A stretch of 64,000 nucleotides of DNA from DATJHM01 sp963777355 (GTDB taxonomy: Bacteria > Chloroflexota > Ktedonobacteria > Ktedonobacterales > Ktedonobacteraceae): assembly GCA_963777355.1 (NCBI GenBank), contig CAVZQK010000074.1, positions 15,132 through 79,131 on the forward strand. Reading direction: 5' to 3'. The notes below the pieces were generated by a model. That model worked only from the letters and a program-made list of their open reading frames with translations, was not told the origin of the DNA and ran no database searches. The translations under genes and the position numbers were made by a program. This document shows positions 26,426 to 35,452 of this stretch, piece by piece; position 1 is the stretch's first letter, and each line of letters begins with the position of its first letter.

Positions 26426-29400
26426 ATGCAACTACTTGGGAAATTAATGGGCGATCCCACAAAAAAAGACTTGAAGGCCATCCAGCCGACAATTGACAAG
26501 ATTAATGCCTTTGAACCAACAATCAAAGCACTCAATGATACAGAATTGGCTGCAAAAACGGTGCAATTCCGCTCACAACTTTCTTTCCATCTCAAAGGTG
26601 GCCTGGTGCTTGAAGATGAACTCCTTTCGCTTTTTCATGACGCCCTCAAGTCCGCTGAGCCACTGGCAGAACGCTGTAGCGCTGAAGAGCTACGTGCGGC
26701 AATCACAGAGTATCGACAGAAAATTGATCGGCAGAAAGATCCTGATTATCTCTTGCGTGAACGCCTGCAAGATACCCTTACAGAGTGTTTTGAGCAAGGG
26801 TATAAGAAGCTTTCTCCGGCCCTGGATACTTATCGTATCAATGCGTTAAACGAACAGGCTGCGTCTGAGTTAGAAACGATGACCCCTGAGACGAGTGCGG
26901 CAAAAGACGTCTTTGCGCTACTGACAAAGATCGATCCAGTCTTTGCTACGATTGAAGAAGCGATACAAACAGAGGCGTATGAGACGGCTCTAGAGCATTT
27001 CAAAAAAGGCAGCACAGCACAAGAGAAATCTATAGATGCTTTTTTCCTTGCGCTTTTACGACATTTACAGCCTGAACTTGTTGCGCTAAAAGCCGACGTT
27101 ATGGATGAGTCTATTCCCGGAATAGTGAAGCGCTATCGTTCTTCAGGAAAGACGCTTGATGATCTGCTTCCAGAAGCCTTTGCGGTGGTACGTGAGGCAG
27201 GGTGGCGCGTGATCAAAATGCGGCACTACAATGTCCAGCTTATCGGTGGGGTTGTCCTCCACCAGGGTAAAATTGCCGAGATGCGTACAGGCGAAGGGAA
27301 AACGCTGGTAGCGACATTGCCAGTGTATCTCAATGCACTGACAGGGCGTGGAGTCCACGTAGTAACGGTCAATGATTATCTGGCTCATCGTGACTCTGAG
27401 TGGATGGGGAAAATTTACAAGTTTTTAGGTTTAACAGTAGGAGTCATCGTCAACACCATTGATCCTCAGACAAGCGAGCGTCGTTCCGCTTATCAGGCTG
27501 ATATCACCTATGGAACAAATAATGAATTTGGCTTTGACTACCTGCGTGATAATATGGTCACATCGCTTGAGCAAATGGTGCAACGCGAACTAAACTTTGC
27601 CATTGTCGACGAGGTTGATAATATCCTTATTGATGAGGCTCGTACACCGCTCATCATCTCTGGTCAGGGCCAGGAATCAACCGATATGTATGCAAAGTTC
27701 TCGCGCTGGGCACCGCGTTTGAAACTTGACGATGACTATACCATCGAAGAGAAAACCCGCACAGTGCTGCTCACCGAGGCCGGCATTGAAAAAATTGAGC
27801 AGTTGGCCGGTGTGCAAAACATCTATGATGAAGAGAACCTTGACCTCACACGCTACATGGAAAATGCAATCAAGGCAGAGATTATCTATAAAAGAGATAA
27901 AGACTACATTGTGAAAGATGGCGAGGTCATCATCGTCGACGAGTTCACAGGTCGGCAGATGCCAGGAAGGCGCTATAGTGAGGGTCTACATCAAGCGATT
28001 GAGGCCAAAGAAGGGGTAACAGTTCAGCGAGAGAATCATACCCTGGCGACCATTACGTTTCAGAATTACTTCCGTATCTACCGGAAATTGGCAGGAATGA
28101 CAGGTACGGCCCTGACAGAAGCGGAAGAGTTTCACAAGATTTATAAACTGGACGTTATTCCTATTCCTACAAACAAGCCAATGGTCCGTGTTGATGAGGC
28201 AGATCTCATTTATCGGACAGGGGAAGCAAAATTCCATGCCGTAGTTGAGGAGATCAGGGAACGGTATGAGAAAAAGCAGCCAGTACTAGTTGGTACCACA
28301 TCAGTTGAGACATCGGAACATCTTTCTCATCTATTAGAACGAGAAGGAATTCCTCATCAAGTACTGAATGCGAAATACCACGAGAAAGAGGCTCAGATTG
28401 TCGCTCAAGCGGGGCGCAGCAACGCGGTCACCATTGCCACAAACATGGCTGGTCGTGGTACTGATATTCTGCTTGGTGGCAATGCTGAGGGTTACTTTGA
28501 CAGCATTCTGCAAAGGCATGCAGCACAGGTTGACTACATTCGCACGATGCCTGAACGCAATCAGGACGAGCACGAGGAGAAAGAGGCGGTCATTCAAGAA
28601 TACATTGCGAATATGACCGAGGATGAGAAACAAGAACTTTTCCAACAGAAGGTACGAGAGTGTCAGCAGGATCATGATCTGGTAGTCGAGCTTGGCGGTT
28701 TGCATATTATTGGTACAGAGCGACACGAGTCACGCCGCATTGATAACCAGTTACGTGGTCGTGCTGGTCGTCAGGGAGATCCAGGTTCTACGCGCTTCTT
28801 TCTTGCCCTTGATGATGAGCTCATGCGTCGTTTTGCGGCTGACCGGGTAGCAGGGATCATGGAACGGGTGGGGATGGAAGAAGATATGCCTTTGGAGAGC
28901 AAGATGGTTTCGCGTTTCATCGAGAGCGCCCAGACACGCGTTGAGGGGTATAACTTCGATATCCGTAAAAATGTCGTTGATTATGACGACGTCATTGCGA
29001 AACAGCGTGAAGTCATCTATGCTGACCGCCGAGCTGTTCTTGAGCGTGGTGATATGCACGAACGCATTCTCACGATGATCCGTGCCGAAGTGAGTAAGCT
29101 CGTTGACGCCTCTATCCCTGGCAACATGGTCACAGAGGAAGAGCAGCTTGAGATGCTCTACAAGCAGATCGAGGTCTGGATAGACGTACCAGAAGAGGCG
29201 CTGCCAGAGAATATTCATGCGGTTCGCCGAGACGAGCTAAAGAACCAGATCATCGAGATGGTTATCAACCACTACGAGGCGCGAGGTGCGCAGTTACGCA
29301 AGCAGGCCCAGGACCAGGGGGTAGAAAACTTTGAGCCACAACGCGAGTTTGAGCGTTCCTACCTGTTGCAAGTTGTTGATCGTCTCTGGATGGACCACAT

Positions 29401-29890
29401 TGACGCCCTGGATGTGATGCGTGCAGGTATAGGTTTCCGAGCTATCGGTCAGCGCGATCCCCTCGTTGAATTTAAAAACGAGGCCTATCGTATGTTCGAC
29501 GAACTCAAAGCTGCTATTCAACATTATATTGTCGATGCGCTTCTCAAGCTTTTGCGCAATGATGTAACGATTACTTTACAGCGACCTGAACCGCCGCGTA
29601 AGCTTCCACAAAAAGTGCAGACCAATGCTGAAGATATTGCGCGAGCCAGTGGTCAACAGAATAAGAACGAAGATGCAACAAGAAATGAGATTCGTGCGTT
29701 AAAACAGAACCAAAAGAACGGCTCTAGTAGTACTACTGGTGGTCAGCGCAATAATAGTCAGCGGAGCAACGCTCAGAATAGTAATAATCAAGCTGCTGCT
29801 CAGCAGAGCAACGGGCTAGCGAAAGTTGGGCGCAATGACCCTTGTCCTTGTGGAAGTGGAAAAAAATATAAGAAATGTCATGGCGCATAG
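26426..29890 (+). CDS. secA: Preprotein translocase ATPase SecA with N-terminal insertion
   Basis: 1154 aa, against the usual 830-950. SecA drives secretory proteins through SecYEG. Seen: start MQLLGKLMGDPTKKDLKAIQ, then DDLLPEAFAVVREAGWRVIK at residue ~245, Walker A MRTGEGKTLVATLPVYL at 286, VNDYLAHRDSEWMG, DEVD (Walker B), ATNMAGRGTDILLGG, GRAGRQGDPGSTRFFLALDD, and a C-terminal zinc motif NDPCPCGSGKKYKKCHG after an Asn/Gln-rich linker. In ordinary SecA the Walker A lies near residue 100; here ~190 extra, helical and charged residues (about 53-243) are inserted just before nucleotide-binding domain 1. SD AGGAGAACTT before ATG 26426. Monocistronic by appearance. Confidence 0.96.
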   Translation: MQLLGKLMGDPTKKDLKAIQPTIDKINAFEPTIKALNDTELAAKTVQFRSQLSFHLKGGLVLEDELLSLFHDALKSAEPLAERCSAEELRAAITEYRQKIDRQKDPDYLLRERLQDTLTECFEQGYKKLSPALDTYRINALNEQAASELETMTPETSAAKDVFALLTKIDPVFATIEEAIQTEAYETALEHFKKGSTAQEKSIDAFFLALLRHLQPELVALKADVMDESIPGIVKRYRSSGKTLDDLLPEAFAVVREAGWRVIKMRHYNVQLIGGVVLHQGKIAEMRTGEGKTLVATLPVYLNALTGRGVHVVTVNDYLAHRDSEWMGKIYKFLGLTVGVIVNTIDPQTSERRSAYQADITYGTNNEFGFDYLRDNMVTSLEQMVQRELNFAIVDEVDNILIDEARTPLIISGQGQESTDMYAKFSRWAPRLKLDDDYTIEEKTRTVLLTEAGIEKIEQLAGVQNIYDEENLDLTRYMENAIKAEIIYKRDKDYIVKDGEVIIVDEFTGRQMPGRRYSEGLHQAIEAKEGVTVQRENHTLATITFQNYFRIYRKLAGMTGTALTEAEEFHKIYKLDVIPIPTNKPMVRVDEADLIYRTGEAKFHAVVEEIRERYEKKQPVLVGTTSVETSEHLSHLLEREGIPHQVLNAKYHEKEAQIVAQAGRSNAVTIATNMAGRGTDILLGGNAEGYFDSILQRHAAQVDYIRTMPERNQDEHEEKEAVIQEYIANMTEDEKQELFQQKVRECQQDHDLVVELGGLHIIGTERHESRRIDNQLRGRAGRQGDPGSTRFFLALDDELMRRFAADRVAGIMERVGMEEDMPLESKMVSRFIESAQTRVEGYNFDIRKNVVDYDDVIAKQREVIYADRRAVLERGDMHERILTMIRAEVSKLVDASIPGNMVTEEEQLEMLYKQIEVWIDVPEEALPENIHAVRRDELKNQIIEMVINHYEARGAQLRKQAQDQGVENFEPQREFERSYLLQVVDRLWMDHIDALDVMRAGIGFRAIGQRDPLVEFKNEAYRMFDELKAAIQHYIVDALLKLLRNDVTITLQRPEPPRKLPQKVQTNAEDIARASGQQNKNEDATRNEIRALKQNQKNGSSSTTGGQRNNSQRSNAQNSNNQAAAQQSNGLAKVGRNDPCPCGSGKKYKKCHGA

Positions 29891-29938
29891 GACATTTCTG
29901 AAACTTCTTTCATAGTTCACAAAACGAAAAAACCGAGA

Positions 29939-29980
29939 GGGAGATAGGTCAAATGGTCTATCTCCCCTTGCGTTTCAAGG
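29939..29980 (+). terminator. Hairpins after secA
   Basis: GGGAGATAG (29939-29947)/CTATCTCCC (29958-29966) forms a perfect 9-bp stem; a smaller stem CCTTG-CGTTT-CAAGG follows (29966-29980). A poly-A run precedes but no poly-T follows, so termination efficiency is doubtful. These could instead belong to the malate synthase leader. Confidence 0.4.
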
Positions 29981-30075
29981 GTATAGTCCCCATCAAACGA
30001 CAACACAAGAAGATACTTTTATGCGACAATACTAAAAAGGATCGTGTCATCAGTGTTGAAAGGACAGGTTGTTTC

Positions 30076-31683
30076 ATGGTAAATTCTTCTCACCCCCAAT
30101 ACGCGGAAGGGATCTCAATTCAGGCTCCCATAACGCCCGAATTTGCAGAAATCCTGACTCCTGAAGCGGTACTTTTTGTTGCGACCCTGGCGCGTGCTTT
30201 TCAGAGTCGGCGTGAAGAGCTTTTGCAGCATCGTGCTCAGCGCCAGAGAGAACTGGATCAAGGGACATTACCTGATTTTTTAGCGGAGACTGAGCACATT
30301 CGGAACAGTGCCTGGACAATTGCCCCTATTCCTAACGATATACAAGATCGTCGTGTTGAGATTACCGGTCCAGCTGAACGTAAGATGGTGATAAACGCCC
30401 TCAATTCGGGTGCTAAAGTTTTTATGGCGGACTTTGAGGATGCGCACGCTCCGACATGGGAAGCAACGATTCAAGGCCAGATCAATGTGCGTGATGCGAT
30501 CAGGCGTACTATCGACTATAGCAGTCCCGAAGGAAAAGCCTATCATCTGAATGAGCAGATTGCAGTGTTATTCGTCCGGCCCCGTGGCTGGCACTTACAT
30601 GAAAAGCATGTGCTCATTGACGGGAAGCCGATCTCTGGTGGTATCTTTGACTTTGGACTCTACTTCTTTCATAATGCTCGTGCTTTATTAGAAAGAAACA
30701 GTGGACCTTATTTCTATTTGCCAAAGCTTGAAGGACATTTAGAGGCCCGCCTTTGGAACGACATCTTTGTGCTAGCGCAACAAGAGTTGAGTATTCCGCA
30801 GGGAACAATCAAGGCAACAGTGTTGATTGAAACCATTCTAGCAACCTTTGAGATGGATGAGATTCTCTATGAGTTGCGTGAGCATTCGGCAGGTCTGAAC
30901 TGTGGGCGTTGGGACTACATCTTCAGCGCGATCAAAAAGTTCCGCAACATCCCCGATTTTATCCTGCCTGATCGAGCGCAGGTCACAATGACCACACACT
31001 TTATGCATTCTTACTCATTACTCACAATTAAAACATGTCATCGGCGCAACGCGCATGCGATGGGTGGAATGGCGGCCCAGATCCCGATTAAGGGTAATCC
31101 CAAAGCGAACGAGGAAGCATTGAGTCGGGTACGTGCTGACAAACACCGTGAGGCGGCTGACGGTCATGATGGCACGTGGGTAGCGCATCCAGGGCTGGTG
31201 CCGATTGCGCTTGAAGAGTTCAATGCCGTAATGAAGACACCCAATCAGATCGAGCGCAAGCGTGAGGATGTGCATGTAACGGCTGCCGATCTGCTTGCGG
31301 TACCGGATGGGACAATTACAGAGGCGGGACTGCGCAATAATATCAGCGTTAGCTTGCAGTATCTTGAATCCTGGTTGCGGGGGCTTGGCTGCGTGCCTAT
31401 TAATAATTTAATGGAAGATGCGGCCACAGTAGAGATATCGCGTGCGCAGATCTGGCAATGGATTTATCATCCCAAAGGTGTTTTAGATGATGGAAGAAAA
31501 GTGACCATTGAGCTTTTCCATCAGCTTATGGCTGAGGAGTTAGAAAAGATCAGAGAGACCATTGGCGAGAAGCAATACGAGCAGCGCAAGTTTGCAATTG
31601 CCTCGCGCATACTTGACGAGATTATCAGTAGCGACAACTTTGTCGAATTTCTGACACTGCCAGCGTATCAATACATAGATTAG
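30076..31683 (+). CDS. aceB: Malate synthase A (glyoxylate cycle)
   Basis: 535 aa, the standard size of isoform A. Condenses glyoxylate with acetyl-CoA to malate. Seen: MADFEDAHAPTWEATIQGQ with the Mg/glyoxylate-binding acid region, LFVRPRGWHLHEKHVLIDG, GLNCGRWDYIFSAIKKFRN, and THFMHSYSLLTIKTCHRRNA followed by HAMGGMAAQIP. ATG 30076 is chosen because family N-termini begin here and AAAGGAC lies upstream; the longer frame from 29953 runs through a hairpin. No isocitrate lyase is found in the window, so the partner enzyme is elsewhere. Confidence 0.95.
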   Translation: MVNSSHPQYAEGISIQAPITPEFAEILTPEAVLFVATLARAFQSRREELLQHRAQRQRELDQGTLPDFLAETEHIRNSAWTIAPIPNDIQDRRVEITGPAERKMVINALNSGAKVFMADFEDAHAPTWEATIQGQINVRDAIRRTIDYSSPEGKAYHLNEQIAVLFVRPRGWHLHEKHVLIDGKPISGGIFDFGLYFFHNARALLERNSGPYFYLPKLEGHLEARLWNDIFVLAQQELSIPQGTIKATVLIETILATFEMDEILYELREHSAGLNCGRWDYIFSAIKKFRNIPDFILPDRAQVTMTTHFMHSYSLLTIKTCHRRNAHAMGGMAAQIPIKGNPKANEEALSRVRADKHREAADGHDGTWVAHPGLVPIALEEFNAVMKTPNQIERKREDVHVTAADLLAVPDGTITEAGLRNNISVSLQYLESWLRGLGCVPINNLMEDAATVEISRAQIWQWIYHPKGVLDDGRKVTIELFHQLMAEELEKIRETIGEKQYEQRKFAIASRILDEIISSDNFVEFLTLPAYQYID

Positions 31684-31700
31684 ATCTTCCGGCGAGCCAA

Positions 31701-31742
31701 CAATCGTGAAGAGGGCAGAAACGAATTGTCCATTCACGATTG
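31701..31742. terminator. Inverted repeat after malate synthase
   Basis: CAATCGTGAA (31701-31710) and TTCACGATTG (31733-31742) are perfect 10-bp arms around a 22-nt loop, starting 17 bp after the aceB stop. There is no T-run, so it is a weak terminator or a 3' mRNA-protecting stem. Confidence 0.45.
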
Positions 31743-31925
31743 TACCTAATAAAGTGAACAGGTTTGAGAGAGAAGTTCTTTTCTCCATCGCCTCGCTTCT
31801 TTGAGAGAGGATATGCCTCCGCTCCCAACTTCAGAATAGTATTCGCCTTGAACAACGTGTTAATGGAGTGTATGATTATAAAGCGAAGAGAGTCAGCAAG
31901 CATTATGAGATAGAGGAAAGCACCA

Positions 31926-32363
31926 ATGGCACAAAAAACGGCAGTTTCAGCGGGGGCAATAGTCCTGCGCGAGATTGACGGCGAACTGAAAATCGCGCTT
32001 GCGCAACGTCAACGTAGCGAAAAAGTCTGGGTCTTGCCCAAAGGCCATGTGGAGCCGGGAGAAACGCTGGAGGAAGCCGCTCTGCGCGAGATTCACGAGG
32101 AGACAGGGTTAGGAAAAGTTCAACTCATCAAACCTCTCGGTACAGTTCTACGCAAGACCCAGAAAAACGGCGAAAAGATTCTGAAGACCATCCACTACTA
32201 CTTAGCCTATGCCAACCACTATGATCCCAGTGAACTTCCTACAGATCAAGCATTTACCGAGGTTGGCTGGTTTTTACCGGAACAACTTATCGAAGTGCTT
32301 GTTTATGAAGAAGAGCGCTCGTTTTTTCGAGAGCATCTAGACCTTTTATTAAAAGAAGCATAG
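31926..32363 (+). CDS. NUDIX hydrolase
   Basis: 145 aa. Complete Nudix box GHVEPGETLEEAALREIHEE followed by TGL (G-x5-E-x7-RE-U-x-EE-x-GU), which binds Mg2+ and hydrolyses nucleoside diphosphate-X compounds. The N-terminus AVSAGAIVLREIDGELKIAL and WVLPKGHVE resemble Ap4A/(di)nucleoside polyphosphate hydrolases, but substrate is not certain. SD GAGGAAAG before ATG 31926. Stands alone. Confidence 0.9.
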   Translation: MAQKTAVSAGAIVLREIDGELKIALAQRQRSEKVWVLPKGHVEPGETLEEAALREIHEETGLGKVQLIKPLGTVLRKTQKNGEKILKTIHYYLAYANHYDPSELPTDQAFTEVGWFLPEQLIEVLVYEEERSFFREHLDLLLKEA

Positions 32364-32555
32364 CATCTGTATTCATAATGCTGTCAGCCTCTGTATTCTT
32401 TCTATAAAAATGCAGAAAGGCCGATAGCAACTTAGCAGGAAACAGCACACGTTTTCTATTCAGGTCATAGGTATACTGAATGTAGGATGAGGAAGTAGTA
32501 TGCGGCGGAGGAATCGGAATAAGGATGATCAAATTGGTTGAGAAGGAGGTTTTGC

Positions 32556-32876
32556 ATGTTAGACGAACTATTGGAAGAATCCTGGGCATTTCAGGAAATT
32601 TTGCAAAAGGGCTTTGAGCAAGGTTTTGCAAAGGGCTTTAAGCAAGGCTTTGAGCAAGGTTTTGCAAAGGGCTTTCAACAAGGTCTTGAACAAGGTCGGG
32701 ATTTGTCGCGCCAGACGTTGATAGCGCTGGTTGAGAATCTGTATCCTGCACTCGTGACTTTGGCAAAGAAGAAGGTAGACGGGATCGCCGACCAGCAGAC
32801 GTTGCAAAATCTCATTCTCAGGGTAGTGCTGGCGAAGCATGAGGCTGAGGCACGCGAATACCTGAAAGAGGAATAA
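32556..32876 (+). CDS. Repeat-containing protein resembling C-terminal tails of Rpn/PD-(D/E)XK transposase-like proteins
   Basis: 106 aa from ATG 32556 (AAGGAGG 9 nt upstream; an in-frame start at 32538 is weaker). Residues 16-52 are a run of F-x-x-G-type units (KGFEQGFAKGFKQGFEQGF...), encoded by a 24-bp tandem repeat, then a helical domain TLIALVENLYPALVTLAKKK. This tail is common at the C-terminus of Rpn/DUF4351-type nuclease proteins, whose nuclease domain is missing here. It may be an independent short gene or a remnant with its own good ribosome-binding site. Confidence 0.6.
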   Translation: MLDELLEESWAFQEILQKGFEQGFAKGFKQGFEQGFAKGFQQGLEQGRDLSRQTLIALVENLYPALVTLAKKKVDGIADQQTLQNLILRVVLAKHEAEAREYLKEE

Positions 32877-32895
32877 CAGCTTGCAAAACGACAAA

Positions 32896-32932
32896 CGGGC
32901 GGCGAGCAGGCGGCGGCAAGCGCCGCCCCTAC
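32896..32932 (+). repeat. Diverged copy of repeat family B
   Basis: GGCGGCGAGCAGGCGGCGGC followed by AAGCGCCGCCCCTAC, with GGCGGC/GCCGCC self-pairing, parallels the family-B layout (GGCGAGC..GGAGACGGGCAAGCCG..CCCTAC). It fills the gap between the repeat protein and the thrS 3' end. Confidence 0.5.
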
Positions 32933-32959
32933 GTGGATGTGATCTACCGGATATGTCAT

Positions 32960-34756
32960 TCAGGGCCAGAGTTCGCGGCTCTTGGACTTGATAATCGAAG
33001 AGACGCTTTCGATGAACTGGGTAACGGGCATAGATTTCAGATCGACGTTGCTGCGCAGGCGGACAGAGGCGGCTGCGGCCTGGGCTTCTTTATCGCCGAC
33101 GACGAGCATATAGGGAATCTTTTGCATCTGGGCATCTCTGATTTTGGCGTTCATACGATCCCCGCGTATATCAACCTCGGCGCGGATGCCAGCGACTTTC
33201 AGGGTTGCCAGGACGCTGTTGGCATAATCGACATGGCGGTCAGCGATAGGAATGATCATAGCCTGGACAGGTGCGAGCCAGACAGGAAACGCGCCCGCAA
33301 AATGCTCAATCAGCAATGCCAAAAAGCGCTCCGTCGAACCCGTAACGGCGCGATGAATCATGATAGGGCGATGAGTCTGTCCATCCTCGCCGACGTATTC
33401 AAGCTGGAAATTCTCCGGCTGATTGAAGTCGAGTTGAATCGTCGAACACTGCCATTCGCGACCCAACACATCGCGCACCATAAAGTCTATTTTAGGGCCA
33501 TAGAAGGCTGCTTCGCCAATCCCAATCTCATATTTGAGGCCCTTATTTTCGGCGGCTTCGCGCAATGAAGCTTCAGCCACATTCCAGACCTCATCGCTAC
33601 CAATGTAGTCTTCTTTCTTCTGGGGATCGCGCAGGGAAAGGCGTACCGCGTAGTCAGAGAGGCCATACGTCTCAAAGACTTCCAGCGTCAGATTAATAGC
33701 ATTGTCAAACTCTTGCTGCACCTGATCGGGGCGCATAAAGACGTGGGCATCATCCTGCGTCAGGCTGCGAACACGAGCCAAGCCCGTGAGAGTGCCCGTC
33801 TTCTCATAGCGATAGAGAGTGGCAAACTCGGCATAGCGCACTGGCAATTCGCGATAACTATGCATCTGCGACTTATACAGCGTAATGTGATGTGGACAAT
33901 TCATTGGTTTGAGCACATAGGCATCATCCTCAGAAAGTTCCTGCTCACCCTTCATAATTGGGAACATATCTTCGCGATAGGTATACCAATGTTTCGACGT
34001 TTTATAGAGGCGCACTTTGCCGAGATGCGAGGTCCAGACATGCTGGTAGCCATAGCGTTCCTGCGTCTCGCGTACGTAGGTCTCCATCTCGTGGCGGAGC
34101 GTCTCTCCACGTGGTAGGAACAGAGGGACGCCAGCAGGGACTTCGTCGCTCATAACAAAGAGTTTGAGATCTTTACCGAGCTTGCGATGATCGCGTTTCG
34201 CGGCCTCTTCCAAACGCCAGAGATACTGGTCCAGATCTTCTTGCGTAAACCAGGCCGTACCGTAGATGCGCTGCAACATCGGGCGATGTTCGTCACCGCG
34301 CCAGTAGGCTCCCGCGACACGCATAAGCTTGAAAGGGCCAACCTCCTGAGTATTAGCAACGTGGGGACCACGGCAAAGATCCAAGAAAGTATCCTGCGTA
34401 TAAATGCCGACCTCCTGATCGCTCAAATTCTCAATGAGTTCGACTTTGTACGTTTGATTATGCTTGCCGAAGTATGCCAAAGCGCGCTCACGCGGCCACA
34501 TATCATGTTCAAAGGGATATTTGCCATCGATAATGCGCTGCATACGCTGCTCGATATCTGGTAGATCCTCCGGAGTAAGCGCTCGTGGCAATTCAAAATC
34601 GTAGTAAAAACCGTCTTCAATGGCGGGGCCAATAGCCAGGCGTGCATCAGGGAAGATCTCCAAGACAGCCTCGGCCATAATATGGGCAGCGGAGTGGCGC
34701 ATACGCTGGAGTGGCGTATAATGAACCGATTCTTGTAATTCTACTTCTACCGTCAT
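32960..34756 (-). CDS. thrS: Threonyl-tRNA synthetase (no TGS domain)
   Basis: 598 aa. Charges tRNA-Thr. Starts directly with the editing domain (HSAAHIMAEA with the H-x3-H zinc-like site, IGPAIEDGFYYDF), so the ~60-residue N-terminal TGS domain of most bacterial ThrRS is missing. Then the class II core: MNCPHHITLYKSQ (zinc Cys), motif 2 FATLYRYEKTGTLTGLARVR, motif 3 HRAVTGSTERFLALLIEHF, and the anticodon-binding domain near VWLAPVQAMIIPIADRHVDY. SD GAGGAG before ATG 34756. Expression is controlled by the T-box leader upstream. Confidence 0.96.
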   Translation of the reverse strand: MTVEVELQESVHYTPLQRMRHSAAHIMAEAVLEIFPDARLAIGPAIEDGFYYDFELPRALTPEDLPDIEQRMQRIIDGKYPFEHDMWPRERALAYFGKHNQTYKVELIENLSDQEVGIYTQDTFLDLCRGPHVANTQEVGPFKLMRVAGAYWRGDEHRPMLQRIYGTAWFTQEDLDQYLWRLEEAAKRDHRKLGKDLKLFVMSDEVPAGVPLFLPRGETLRHEMETYVRETQERYGYQHVWTSHLGKVRLYKTSKHWYTYREDMFPIMKGEQELSEDDAYVLKPMNCPHHITLYKSQMHSYRELPVRYAEFATLYRYEKTGTLTGLARVRSLTQDDAHVFMRPDQVQQEFDNAINLTLEVFETYGLSDYAVRLSLRDPQKKEDYIGSDEVWNVAEASLREAAENKGLKYEIGIGEAAFYGPKIDFMVRDVLGREWQCSTIQLDFNQPENFQLEYVGEDGQTHRPIMIHRAVTGSTERFLALLIEHFAGAFPVWLAPVQAMIIPIADRHVDYANSVLATLKVAGIRAEVDIRGDRMNAKIRDAQMQKIPYMLVVGDKEAQAAAASVRLRSNVDLKSMPVTQFIESVSSIIKSKSRELWP

Positions 34757-34816
34757 AATTTCAGCTCCTCGCAGACAACCTGCAATGCTAACAGATTTTA
34801 TTTGATCGACGTCCCA

Positions 34817-34860
34817 CGGTCAGAGACCCCCAGAGGGGGCGAGGTAAACAACCGACCTTA
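34817..34860 (+). repeat. Repeat family A copy in the thrS leader region
   Basis: CGGTCAGAGACCCCCAGAGG+GGGCGAGGTAAACAACCGACCTTA. Contains a CCCCCAGAGGGGG hairpin core. It lies between the T-box terminator and the thrS start, so it is transcribed in thrS mRNA when read-through occurs. Confidence 0.7.
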
Positions 34861-34910
34861 CGCGATGATATTGGTTTTGCAGATATTGTTAGAAGACGGG
34901 GATAACAAAC

Positions 34911-35200
34911 AAAAAACCTTCTCATCCCCATTGGGACGAAAAGGCTGCAATTACTTTTCGTGGTTCCACCCAGATTCCGCTTCTCTGCACAACATATTCA
35001 AAAGGATACAAAATGAATATGTCAGAGCAATGAGAACGCGCTCTTAACATAGCAGATAACGGTGCTGATCCGTGTACTTTACTTGCTCAGTACAAGCTTG
35101 TGAGGGGTATCATCTTCACGCAGGTGCAGGAACACTCTCAGCCGGTGGTGTTTCCTCTCTGTCTCCCATAGTTGAAGAGATATGGCTCACGTTATAGCTT
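34911..35200 (-). ncRNA. T-box riboswitch upstream of thrS
   Basis: Read on the minus strand. The T-box antiterminator sequence GGGTGGAACCACG lies at 34971-34959. It is followed by an intrinsic terminator: CCTTTTCGTCCC-AAT-GGGGATGAGAAGG (34944-34917) and TTTTTT (34916-34911). Upstream, about 35180-35050, is the Stem I region with CUGAGAG; a UGC-ACC-UGCGUGAAG stretch near 35122 offers ACC, a Thr codon, as a possible specifier. Uncharged tRNA-Thr would stabilise the antiterminator and allow thrS expression. The T-box and terminator are clear; Stem I limits and the specifier are inferred. Confidence 0.88.
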
Positions 35201-35218
35201 CTTTATTAGAGTCTATAA

Positions 35219-35247
35219 ATTATACCATAAATTGCGGTAATTGTAAA
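35219..35247 (-). promoter_or_regulatory. Promoter of the T-box/thrS transcript
   Basis: Minus strand TTTACA (35247-35242), 17-bp spacer, TATAAT (35224-35219). The start would be near 35212, giving a leader of about 450 nt, normal for a T-box gene with the extra repeat insertion. Confidence 0.7.
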
Positions 35248-35334
35248 GAAATGTCTACTGAGAAGATTGAGAAAGCATTTGTCAAAAACTGTTACGGTAC
35301 TTTGTGCCCAAAGTATTAGAGCGGGGCGCGAAAA

Positions 35335-35366
35335 TTGATACAGATGAGACAGTAAAGTGTTATAAT
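35335..35366 (+). promoter_or_regulatory. Extended -10 promoter for the nitrilase-type gene
   Basis: TTGATA (35335-35340), 20-bp spacer, TATAAT (35361-35366) preceded by TG one base upstream. The long spacer is offset by the extended -10. It is 87 bp before ATG 35453. Confidence 0.5.
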
Positions 35367-35452
35367 ACTACCATTACGAAGAGTCCGCTATTGCTAGCAG
35401 GACCAGCATGCAAAGCTTTTATCTTTCTCGAAGTTACAGATCAGGAGCTGCC

